A DNA stretch of 64,000 nucleotides from NCBI GenBank assembly GCA_948470475.1, contig OX419339.1, forward strand, positions 21,477,282 through 21,541,281, read 5' to 3'. A program made the position numbers and the translations under genes. Source of the DNA: Galaxea fascicularis (lineage: Eukaryota; Cnidaria; Anthozoa; Scleractinia; Euphylliidae). Numbering within the stretch: position 1 is the stretch's first letter; each line of letters opens with the position of its first letter. The notes below the pieces were generated by a model, which was not told where the DNA came from, made no database searches, and saw only the letters and a list, made by a program, of their open reading frames with translations. Shown here piece after piece: positions 22,101 to 34,100 of the stretch.

Positions 22101-25100
22101 AAGATCATTAAGGCATATACATGAGAGATTCTGGACCTTCCCACCATACCAAACAGCAATCCCAAGAAGATAAATGAATTCAGCGAGAAGCTAACTTATT
22201 GCGTTGAAGCACTGGAGATGCTTAAGAAACTTGAGCAGGTCAATGGGGTAGTGTCTATGATGCTAGACAAGTTACCAACCATTTGCAGAGACCTTGTTTG
22301 AACTGATCCAGACTGGGAGAGGTGGGATTTCACAAGACTTTCTGAAGCTGTTCGGTTGTGGGTCAGAAGGAATCCGGTGGAAACACCACGGTCTGAGCGC
22401 GACCAAGAACAAGAAGTGAAACGTATTCCACCCCCGACCAAAATCTACCACGCACATCAAGAAGATTTGAAACCTCGTCGGTGCGTGTACTGCGGCAAAG
22501 ATCACAGACCAGTGGAATGCACAAGGATCACAAACCCATCAGACTGCAGACAAATCCTTCTCAACAAGCGGCTGTGTTTCAATTCTAGGTCCAGAAATCA
22601 CTGCACTTCCTATTGTCCTAGCAAATCGGCTTGTCAACGCTACCACAAGCACCACCACACGTCGATCTGTGATGCGACACACCCACCAAGTGATGCTAAC
22701 CACTCACCAACACCCACAAGAGGAGTTGCCTTGACGACAAACCAACTCAGGGAAGGTCTATTCCCAGTTCTTGTCGTAGAAGTCAATAAAATCAAATGCC
22801 GAGCGCTAATCGACTCCAGAGCGGGTAGTTCATACGTGTCAGCAAAGTTGATCGATCTTCTTTGCATGAAGCCCACTGCAGTCCAGACAAAGTCAATCCA
22901 CATGTTAATGTCAACCAAGGTCGCGACCTTTGAAGTATATGATTTGAGTTTCCAATCTGTCCACCATCAATTTACACTTCCTGTCAAAGCAACCAAGATA
23001 ACAAAGTCAGAACTGTTGCCAATTGACAACCCCAATTATCAAGAACTTCCTGACAAGTATCCACATTTGAGAGGCGTTTATGTTAACGACAATAACACGA
23101 AAGCAAGATTGCCACTGCATGTGGTCCTCGGGAGCGGAGAGTATGCAAGGATAAAAACAGAAACAAAACCATGCATAGGGGAGGACCTTCCTGTTTCAGT
23201 GGACCACACACCTTCCTAAAGAGAAGACATGGTGCATCCCAGACCTACACAGACAAGCACGATTCCTTCAGACCTACAAGGATCACATGTGGACAAGATG
23301 GCAACGCGAGTATCTGACAGCCCTGAGAGAGTGCCACAACCTAGTCCACAAGACAGCAAACCACAAGATAAAAGTTGGTGATGCAGTAATCATGCGAACA
23401 GACAACAAGAACTGTGGCAAGTGGCCGCTAGCTGTCGTTCAACAAATCTTCCGGGGGCGTGACAGTTATACATGTGCTGTGCAGTTGAGGACCAGCAAAG
23501 GAGTGATGGAGAGACCAGTACAGCACCTATACCCTCTAGAGCTGCAGTACAAGACCACAGGACTAGTGGCTCAGCAGTTAAACCTTCACGCACAAACTTA
23601 TAGACCCAAGCATCAGTAGCTGCAGCAAAAATAAAGAATATTGCAGAGAATGAAGAGAGAGATGAATTTTAGACTAGAAATCAGTAATTGAAAATGAGAT
23701 TTTCTTTTTTGTGTTATTGACTTTATTGAATTATTTCAGTCTCCTAAGTGACATACGACTTTGCATACAAAGTCGCATGGGCGATTGTGTCGGAGACTGC
23801 GTGATTACTCGCGTGACATTTATTTTGTCAAAAACATTATCGTGGAGATTCTAATTTGTACATGATCGACACAACCTTGAATAACCTTTTTGCTAGTGCT
23901 TAGCAATGACCAATCACAATGTAGAAAACAAAGAAATTTTCAGAAACAACTCGACACTTTTTAAAAACATGTTTCGACATAAACTTCTGTCATCTTCAGT
24001 TTAAATCAGTACAAAGTACAGAGTTGAATATATAGTGTGAAACAAAATGCTGATTAAGTGTAAGAACAAAAGGAACCATGGCAATGTAGATTATTACAGA
24101 TAGAGTTTTGAATTAACATGATAAAATTGATGATTAAGTGTAGGTTTTTCCATTGAATTCAATGGGAAAAACCTACACTTAATCGTCAACTATGTAAGCA
24201 TTTATCATTCTTCCCCCCCCCTTTTTTTTTTTCAGGAAGTGGAAACATTATGAGTGAAAACTTTCTTCCTGGTTGGTTCCTGATGGAAAAACACTCTGAT
24301 ACTGAGTGAGTTGTTCACTTGTTTTAATTTTCTTTAATACTAAACTTTATTTATCCTGGAAAGACCAGTCAGCTGACAAGACAATCAGCTGGCGTCCATA
24401 GCAGCAGTCGTATTATGAATTAAATCAAATCAGATATTGGTTTTTGATGAGAGGGGAAAACTGGTCAGGAGTTAAACCAGGGGGGTGGGGGGGACCACTT
24501 GGAGCAGAGTAGATGTAGAACCCATGACCCTCCAGATTACCAGTTGGAATCACTTGATCACTACTGCATGAGATCCATGTGGTGATGTTATTATTAATTT
24601 GTTGATATTTGAATTGACAGACTGTTACTTTTTATGTATTTAGTTATTAAATTTTATTTGCAAATATTAGATAATAACTGTGTTTTATACCAGTAGTCTA
24701 GTGTTAATTAAACACTGACCATGTGAAAGGTGGATCAAAGCACATCCCCTGTCCTGAGAGAAATTCTGAATGTTTTTGCCTTCAAATTGGACAAAATTAT
24801 CAGTGTAATCCTTAAAATGCTGTGATCAAGGAGTTTTTTTGTGCGTGAAATCAGTGAGTGCCCACATGGAAGAAATCCATTTTTTAGTTATTCTGGGTAA
24901 TTGATGACGCAAACATCTGAGGAATGACACAGTTCATGCCTTCATGCTGTGATTTTTTAAATATGTGCAATTGTGTGAATGTGTTTGTTTGTAATAATAA
25001 CTCTTTGAAGTAATGATCACAGGAAATTTTCCCAAGCAAGACAGCACTGATAAACAGTAAAGGGCTGATCTCTAATATTGTCCTACATGTAAGTGGTAGC

Positions 25101-28100
25101 TAGCACGCATATTTACTGTAGTTGGAGTGTGCTACCAAAAAGTATGGACCACAAGTTAAAATATTTACACCTGGAGGGACTGAGGGCTACACAAAGCTGC
25201 TGATTGTAAACTATTTGACCCTTGTTACTCATTCAACTTTATTTATACTTAGTAGTTGATTTGGGTAACAAAATTTAATCAGTGGTAACTCAAAAAGCAT
25301 TTGAGGATATACTGTAAGCGGTATATGTCAGGAACAATAAGGTATTTAAGATCTTCGATTCTCAGGCCTGGTGGAAATAATCAACTGTAGCCCTGATGAG
25401 GGTGTGATTTTGGTCATTTTCTTCAGGTTTCTTGCATTAAGACTTGGTCTTAACTATCTGAAGCATGAGGAGTCCAGACGAGCTGCTGATCCTCTTGTGT
25501 TTGTTAAGGAGAATGTTGCTACTTTCTTGGATGCTGTGGACACCTTAAAAAGTATCCTTATTTATTGCAACTAATTTAAGTGTATTGAACTGATTATACA
25601 TTGTACTGTTTAATGATATGCAGCTTTAATGTTAGTACATTATTTTCGTATATAGTGAACATGCATAATCAGTTGGATATGATTATCATCCTTTTTACTA
25701 TAATTTTGCTTTTTTTGAGAATTATGGATTATGGATTATTTCATAACCAGTAAAATACAACATTTAGATTATCATTGTTATCATTATTAGTATTATTACT
25801 ATTATTATTATTAATAATTGTATTAAGAATAATTAAGAAATTTATTTTGCTTTCTTTAAAAAGAACAACATTTGAAAATGGAAATTGTGTTTCAGTGAAT
25901 GCAAGGTTGACATAAAGGAAAATGTGCATGTGCTAGTGATTAGCTCTTGTGTACATCATCCTTGTCACTGTTCAAATGGTGTTTGATACAGTCTTAGTAT
26001 CTTTTTAAGTTCCTTAATTTGACTGTTAGGTGTTCAGCGGGACATGCTGCGTGATGAGAGCAACTGTGATGGAGGATCTATTGTTGAGAAACTAGAGTCT
26101 TTTGTACAAGGTAGAGATATTCTAGTTTTTGTTAAAGTGCCTATGAAGTAAGAAATTATGTTTGCTGATCTGAAAGGCCTATCCAAGTGAGTAAGAATGG
26201 GTTTTTCTTTTTTTGGAAAATCTTTTTTTATTCCCAAAATATTAAAGTTTTTGCTTCAAAATCGATGATGTAATCAGTGGTTCAAGCAAGACGATAAATA
26301 ACAAAATCTATAACATCTATGGAAATATTTGACTGATGCCATTTAACATCAAGGCACCAGTAATGTATGTCAGGTAAGACACAAAATGACACCCACTGTG
26401 CTGTTACCATGGCAACAGTTCTGCTTCGCGGTCTATTTCATGCAGGATCACTTTCCAAGTTTTTGTCTTAATAAGCGTTGTTCACCTGTGATGAGGTAGT
26501 TCAGAGATGCAAGTTAATATGGACATCACGTGTGTTTCAAGTAAGACCATCTGTCACTCCTCATCTGTTCAAAATTGGAGATACTTGATTCATGGCATGA
26601 AGGTATCATTTTGCTTCTTTCCGGATGTACATTATTGGAGCCAAGTTTGAATGGCATTATCAATCTTCTTTAATACTTAAACCACTGATGATGTCATCAA
26701 TTTTTAAGCAAAAACTTCAATATCTTGGCAATGAAAGAAGATCTTTGAAAAAGGAAAATGCCATTCTTACTCACTTTGAAAAGCCTTTCAAATAAGAAAA
26801 CACAACTTTTTACTTCATAGGCACTTCAAAGAAGCACTTGCTCGATTGTTCTGATCTGAGATAGAGGACAGAACATCTTCTCTCTTCATATTGTAATTTT
26901 TTATTTATGGGAAATTTTTCTTACATTGTTTATGTGGAAATCTCTTTTCACAACCACTAATCAGAGCATAAGTTTCGTAAATTGAAGGAAAAATGTGAAC
27001 TGCATTTTGACTGCACAGCTGTTGTACTCAACTGAAAGTTTATTGTTTTCTTTAATATGTGTTTGATTTAAAGGTGCAAGTAAAAATGCTGAGGGCTTGT
27101 TTCAAGATGTGTTAGCTCGCAAAGATGATGCTGACAGAACAAGAAATGCACTGAATGTCCTGCAAAGATTCAGATTCCTGTTCAGCCTTCCACAGTGCAT
27201 TGAAAGAAATATTCAGCTGGTAACCCTTTACACCCTGACATCAAGTCGCATATTCTCCTGACTGGTCATATTTTATATAATACTAGTTCAGAGAATTTGA
27301 TTATTTCCTTGATTTGCATAACCTAGCTGTGTGTCAGCTGAAATGGTGATACTGTAAGATGAAAGTAGGCTGTGGTCCCTGTTAGGACTTTCTGTTTGGT
27401 GGCCTGTAGTTCTTTCCTGTCTTCCTTGCCTGACCACTCTGCACTTGTATCACAAAAAAAACTGAAGAGGCTCAGCAGATTAATATTAATAATTATAATT
27501 ATATTAGTATACCATATTAAAGTCCATTAAAGTAAGAATTATAAAATGTTTTCTATCTCACATTCCCACCCCACGCCCAGCTTTTCATTAAACTTAATAG
27601 TTGTTCTTCCTCCTTTTTGCTAAAACAGACACTCTCATACCTAGCATAAAGCATGAGTGTCCAAGATTCTTTTAACACGTGTAAGACGGGTGAGTCATTA
27701 ATGCTGAAAGCCTCCATTGTAGTTGTAGACAAAGGGATATATTTCATATACAATAAATATCATTTGTTTATTTGTTTTCTTATCAACTTATGTATTATTA
27801 TATTCTATAGGGAGAGTATGAGATGGTCATTAGTGATTATGGAAGAGCTAAGTCATTATTTGCAGGAACAGACATCAAGATTTTTAAAAGAGGTATCCAA
27901 TGAGATCTTGCATAACATTTTGCTATTTTTATGTGGAAAATTTAGCATATGATGTCACCGGGAAGTTATTACCATCACCCTTTAAATCACCAGTACTCAC
28001 ACGACAAAACCTCTTGGCAAATTTCTAATGTCAAATAAGATGGTGGGTTTGCACCATATGCGACACTGGGTGCAGAAAGGACTGTGATGATGACGATAAT

Positions 28101-31100
28101 GATAATGATGATGATGGTGGTGGTTTACTTAAAGCATGAGAACGTTACTACCATATAAGGAAGTTAGTAGCCACAATTTCTGTCTAGTAAGGTAGGTAGT
28201 AGTGTTATGTAGCAATCGTCAGGTAGTTTTTAATTAGTCTATATTTTATGATTTTATGATATTTATTAGTATAGTTATAAATTATGTATAAAATTTAATT
28301 TCATTGCCTTCTCTACTATTGTTATCTTAAATCTTCATTTCTGAATTTCTTTGTAGGGCTTTTATTGATAACAGGTCAACTTCTTTGAGCTATCTGACAC
28401 CGCCATCCCATGTTTAATTAAATAAAGGTCTCTCTCTCTGTCTCTGCACATTATTTTGTTTTTATTTCTTCCTTACTTATGACCTGGTAGAGGTAGTGTT
28501 GAGGCTATACAATAAAAGTTTATACTTCCTAAAGTATTGTTGTGTTCGTACAGTGCTACAAGAAGTTGAAGCAAAAATAGAAGGCTTCCGGCAACATCTT
28601 AAACTAAAGCTAGCTGAATTGCCATCAACATTGGAAGACCAGAAGAAGCTTATTAGGTAATCAATGCATACTTTTCATTGCCGAGTATGACGAGTATGTT
28701 TAAGTGGACATTTTTCCAAGTTAAGTTTTTTAATCCAAAATGTCTTGTTTTGCAAGAAATTTTGAATAAATGCAGTCATGTTTTTAATTCAGAATATAAC
28801 CAAAAGATTATTTATCCAGAGCATTTTTTATTAGCCACAGTTTCTATGCCTCAGGAAAAGAGATTTGTTCTCCAGATATCTTGTAGACTTGGACTATCAA
28901 GGGGACCCAGCTTGGGAGTGTATTATTAATCAGAAGGATTGGCTGCTCAAACTACTGACAAGCTGTCAGGATGATCATAAGGCCAAGGGTAAGTCAGTCA
29001 CTACAAAGGCAGCTTTCATTGGTGCCCAACATTTTCATACGCGCAAATGCTTCAAAGTGTACTCCGTTTATTTCCACTATCTCCTTTATAGATTCTGTTC
29101 CACTGCTTCAAGTTGATGGTTCAAAGGTTGATTTGGACATCAGGTCATCAAGAAGTACCACATCCCTAGGTTTGTGAACTGACTTGACACACACGTCCTG
29201 CTGACGGATTGATTTTGACAACTGACCAGGATTGTTTATTCGGACATTTTGCTTTTTCGTTTATGAATTCTTCAAATCAGCCAGCAGACAAGAAAAGTCC
29301 AACAGAGGTTTTTTTTCAGCTTTGGTTTGTTTGACACAGTTCGGTATTTTACAGACTTTATGTTCATGTCACCAGGATTTCAGATCAAAGTTCCGCAGTA
29401 CACAGCGACTCGATCAATATTAATAACAATAACTGAAACAACTGAACAGCAGGAAGCTTTAATTTATTTCGTTTTCAATACGATTGCATTTTGACCGGTC
29501 AACATGACACCCAAGACGAAAGTTTGATCGGTCAAATCTCCAATCAGTCCGGACATTGTCCGTTGACCGGCCGTTATTTCGAGCCCTGTTTACATAAAGT
29601 TTCATGACAGTAGAAGTACCCCAGGTACATACAGTACCCAGTAGGTGTACCCCAGGGAACTGTGTTGGGCCCTCTTATGTTCCTTTTGTACATAAACGAT
29701 ATCGGTGAAAACATAAAGGCGCAAATTGGCCTTTTCGCGGACGACGCCGTTTTGTATGGTGTAATCAAAGATTGTAATGATGCAAGGTCACTACAGCAAG
29801 ACTTAAACACACTCGTGCACTGGGCGGACACCTGGCAAATGTCGTTTAATGCAAAGAAGTGCACCATCTCATGCTCGAAATCTCCAGTTGAATTCCAATA
29901 CACCATCCACGGAGAACCCCTGCAAACTGTAGAACACAGCAAATACCTTGGAGTTGAACTATTGGGATGTTCATATTGCTGGCATTATAGGCAAAGCCAA
30001 CAGATCTATTGGCTTTATAAGAAGAAACCTAAATAAGTGCCCTGAACACGTAAAGGAGCAAGCCTGTCTTGCTTTAGTTAGACCACAGCTTGAGTATGGC
30101 TCCTGTACATGGGACCCATACATTCAAAAACAGATAAAGGACCTTGAGAGTGTGCAGAGACGAGCGGCACGTTTTGTTAAAAATGAATACAGCACCACTC
30201 CTGGATCTGTCACGAAAATTCTGAATGATCTGAAATGGCCAACACTCAAGGACAGAAGGAAATTGGCACGACTCCCGGCATAGTAAATCGAACGTTCGAA
30301 AATCGAACTCAATCGAACTCAATCCGTGGATTGAGTTCGATTGAGTTCGGCAATCGAACGAAATCGAACACCACACTTTCAGTGAGTTCGATTTCCGAAC
30401 AAATCGAATTCAATCGAACAAATCGAACTCAATCGAACTCAATCCGTCTGATTGTGTTCGATTGAGTTCGGTTTCCGAACTCAATCGAACACAATTAAAT
30501 GGATTTCGTTCGATTGGCTCTGGTGAACCTATACAAAGCAAGCCCAAAGCAAGCCCGTCAAAGCAAGTTTTTCTTGCGCTTTTTTTTACTATTTATTCAA
30601 TAACACAAACCCCATTTATAAACTGTCCACGGCAGTTAGAGGCCTTTCTCGCCTATTTTCTTTAAAACCCTGAAAACTTCGCCATCCTTGACGTCAAAGC
30701 GGCATTCCTGGTAGCCTTTGACTATACATTTGAAGCTTACGATCCACAACTCATCTGAAGCCATTTCTGCGGCATTTCTTCGTTTGCGAAAAACACGTGC
30801 GCTACACTCAGGGCTGAAGTAACTCGAGCTTCTAAGATCTGGTAATGGATTTTCAACGTCTGTTTTACATAAATCACGAGTTCGAAAATCGAACGTTCGA
30901 TTGGGTTCGATTGATTTTTTTTCTTTTCGGTGAGTTCGATTTCGTTCGATTGCCGAACTCAATCGAACTCAATCCACCGATTGAGTTCGATTGAGTTCGA
31001 TTGAAATTTAGTTCGATTGGGTTCGATTTACTATGCCGGGCACGACTTACAATGATGTTTAAAGTAGTTTCTGGTCTATCAGCGATACAATTTCCACCCT

Positions 31101-34100
31101 ATACATTATTTAAAAGGCGACAAGGAACTAGGCAATTCCATCCCAAGAAATTCATTCAAGTTGGTACCAAAACAATCAAATACCAACACAGTTTTATTGT
31201 ACGTACAATCAGATACTGGAACTCCTTACCAAATAGTATCATTGAGAAGCAGTTACCAGAAGCTTTCAAAAAGGCCGTCTGTGCCATCTTTCAAAACACT
31301 GACGTTTTAACCTAGTACTCGCACTATAATTGTATGATAGGCACTTGCACATCTGCCGTGATGGGATATACCCTTTGCAGATTATACGATTAGAATTAGA
31401 ATTAGAAGTGAACGAATACTGTTTTGTGTTATACCAGGGTCTTACCGCAGTGAATCCCTGGGGATCCTTGGGGTGACGTCACCGCCGAGCCAAACATCCT
31501 CGTTTGAGCACAACAGTAAGTTTTCGCTGTCATTTTACATGTTTCACTGACCATGTTGTGGTGTATCCTCAGACTGTGTCAGTGTTGGACTCAGTACATT
31601 TGTTGTACCGGCCACCAGTGGCCCCATGTTGCTTTTTGCTTCTACTATGTGCTTAGCCTTAGGAATAGTTTTTAGTAACATTTACTTAATGTCACTGTTC
31701 CTTAACAAAACCCGCCAACTGCGACGCAATGTTTATTTGACATGCGGGCTACTAAATAAAGACAATGAACAACCCAAGTTGGCGTTAATGGGGGAGCACT
31801 GGCTTGCGTTAGGTTAGCCTGTGCGACTTCCGGCTATTGCGTGACAAACGAACCTCACTTATCTCCCCAACACTACGAGCTGAATGCAAAACAGCACGTG
31901 CTGGATCGGACAAGAGTATCGGTTAGCAGGCGATATTCAAAGGCAACGAGGTCAACAAGCTTGGGGGAAGTCGCTGCGCAGACTTATCCGAAGCACGTAG
32001 GAGTGTGTTTAATAGATTGCAATAATACGACCAACCCCGTCTCCAAAGGGAGGGAGGGAGGGAGGGAGGGAAAAATTTACGATAGTTTACAACAAGTACT
32101 AATTGCGCTGCACAACAGAACACTAAAGTGAACTCTGAGCAGTTTGTTTGAGCTTATATAGCTAGATTAAAGTCTACAAAATAGCCAGTAGAAAGAGCTG
32201 TACTACGAAACAGCTTGGCATTACACGTGAAAAAACAATAGTGCTTTAATATTTTTGGTCAATGCCGTGAATCCCTTATAAAATACTAAAGATAACAAAG
32301 CTATAATGTAAAAACCCAATATACAATGAGTCTCAGAGTTAAGCGACCTTTGGAGCTTGACTACACATTAGTTTTATTGAGAGCTGTGCCGCCATGAAAG
32401 ACCTAAAGATAAGTGCGTCACGTTCCATTAACTATATTTTACCGGCGTGACAGTAAAATGGCATTTAATGCTTTTTGGTTTCTTTCCCAGCCGTGGCAGT
32501 CAAGCTCTCTTGCTTGGTGAGACATCCTACAAGAGATAATAACCAAGGACCGCTATATATCGACAAGGCCTTTGTAGATGCTTTGTATGGGGTGTAACAC
32601 TTTTCTTAAAATCGGATTTGCGTTCTCTAACTCAGTTCATTTTAGGTGGACTGTAAAAAATTGTTTTCCAGTTTTCAGTAACATTCGTTTCTACTTGTTT
32701 TGTTTCAGTTAAAGGTGGAAGTTCTGTTCCGCAGCGAGTGCTGTTTGTAGAGGAATTATCCGACCTATTGACAGAAAGTTTACCAGACTTGTGGAAGCTT
32801 GGCCAGGCATATTTTAACGGAGCTCTCATAGCTGATGTATGTCTATTGTGTTTCTTCTGGTACAAGGTTTATTTTTTTCTCGATGGCAGGCTGGCAGCTA
32901 AGCGAGGCATAATATTCCAGTTAGGGCATTAGATAACACGGGATATTGGTCACCCATTTTTTGTTTCAAACCACTGTTATTTGTTGCAATTGGTGTTACT
33001 GTAAACACCAAAACGTAGAGGGTGTGTAAGGGGCGGACGCCAGCGACTATGTCGTTTCTCAGTTTACCGATGCCGCAACGGAGGAATGTTTATCAACAGA
33101 AACTTCAAGCATCTAACTTTCAATTCTTTAATCACTTGAAATTCCGTAAAAACTGAAAACACAATTAGTGACAAAGGTAAATTACTATAAGAATCTAGAC
33201 AAAGAAACTATCTTAAACGAAGCATGTGCGGCGTGCATACCAATTCGGACAATACAATGAAGAACCAGTCATCTTGTGACCAAAAAACAATTAACCTAAA
33301 AACCTAAATAGGAATATAAACAAGGTAGCATACCTCTTTCCCCGCTTTACAGACTGTAACATTGCTACGATCCTTCGGTCTATTCCTAGCGTGCTTAACA
33401 CGTGTCTCGAACTGACTAACTGATAATACCGACAACTCGCGGGATATCACAACAAAACAAAGAAGAATTGATAAAGCGCAGTGATGACGTAAATCACGCA
33501 ACCTCAACAAAATGATATCCGTTACAGGGTGGTTGCAGCTTATCTGTCCTGGCCTATGTGTCCAACACTGTTTACTGTTTTAGAGAACTCGGCCTTATCT
33601 ATGTATTTCCATTTGCTCTTACTTTTGAAGGTGATTGTGACCGTATAATCACAATTGCCCCATGGTCTCAGAGATTAGAACAGTTTCCAACTGAGTGTCG
33701 CAAAACCAAAACCAAAGCAATTGCTTCAGCCAATCACAACAGACCGAAACAGTGCATTGAGCCAATCAAAATGCGCACGTGCAAGTCGTGATTAGTTTTG
33801 GTTTTGTTTCTCCTTGGTTGAAAAAGTAGTGGACGATTTCCTGGCCAATCACAGAGCGAGGCAAAGCAAAAGCAAATGCAAATTACTTTGGACACTCAAT
33901 CGAAAATCATTCTGGTGCACACAACGAAGTTACTCAATTCTGATTTGTAGGGAACAGTGCAATTTATCCCAAATTTTACATGAGTATAAACGTGCCAAAT
34001 AAGCATCGATGCCAACGCCTCGTGAGCACAAGCAAACGTGGGAGATTTGTGAAATCAGACGAAGAACACATAAAGTGAAGTTGCGATTTTGTTTCACTAA

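Larger units (their letters stand above)
29615..31408 (+). mobile_element. LINE RT fragment in EXOC2 intron 12, split by a TIR element
   Basis: The translation begins at [20 protein letters not shown], continues with [12 protein letters not shown] (catalytic ADD form), SKYLGVEL and [15 protein letters not shown], and shows one frameshift near 29965. At 30273 the frame is cut by a TIR element and resumes after 31047 with [19 protein letters not shown] and [12 protein letters not shown], ending in a stop near 31316. The 3' end is marked by attagaattagaattagaa at about 31390-31408, a simple-repeat tail typical of LINE ends. The copy is 5' truncated and inactive. Confidence 0.85.

Noticed and set aside
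32491..32516. Possible EXOC2 exon after tttcccag
   Set aside because: It has splice-like edges, but including it breaks the phase into the 32709 acceptor. Joining exon 12 directly to 32709 gives a smooth match to the family ([21 protein letters not shown] in outline).
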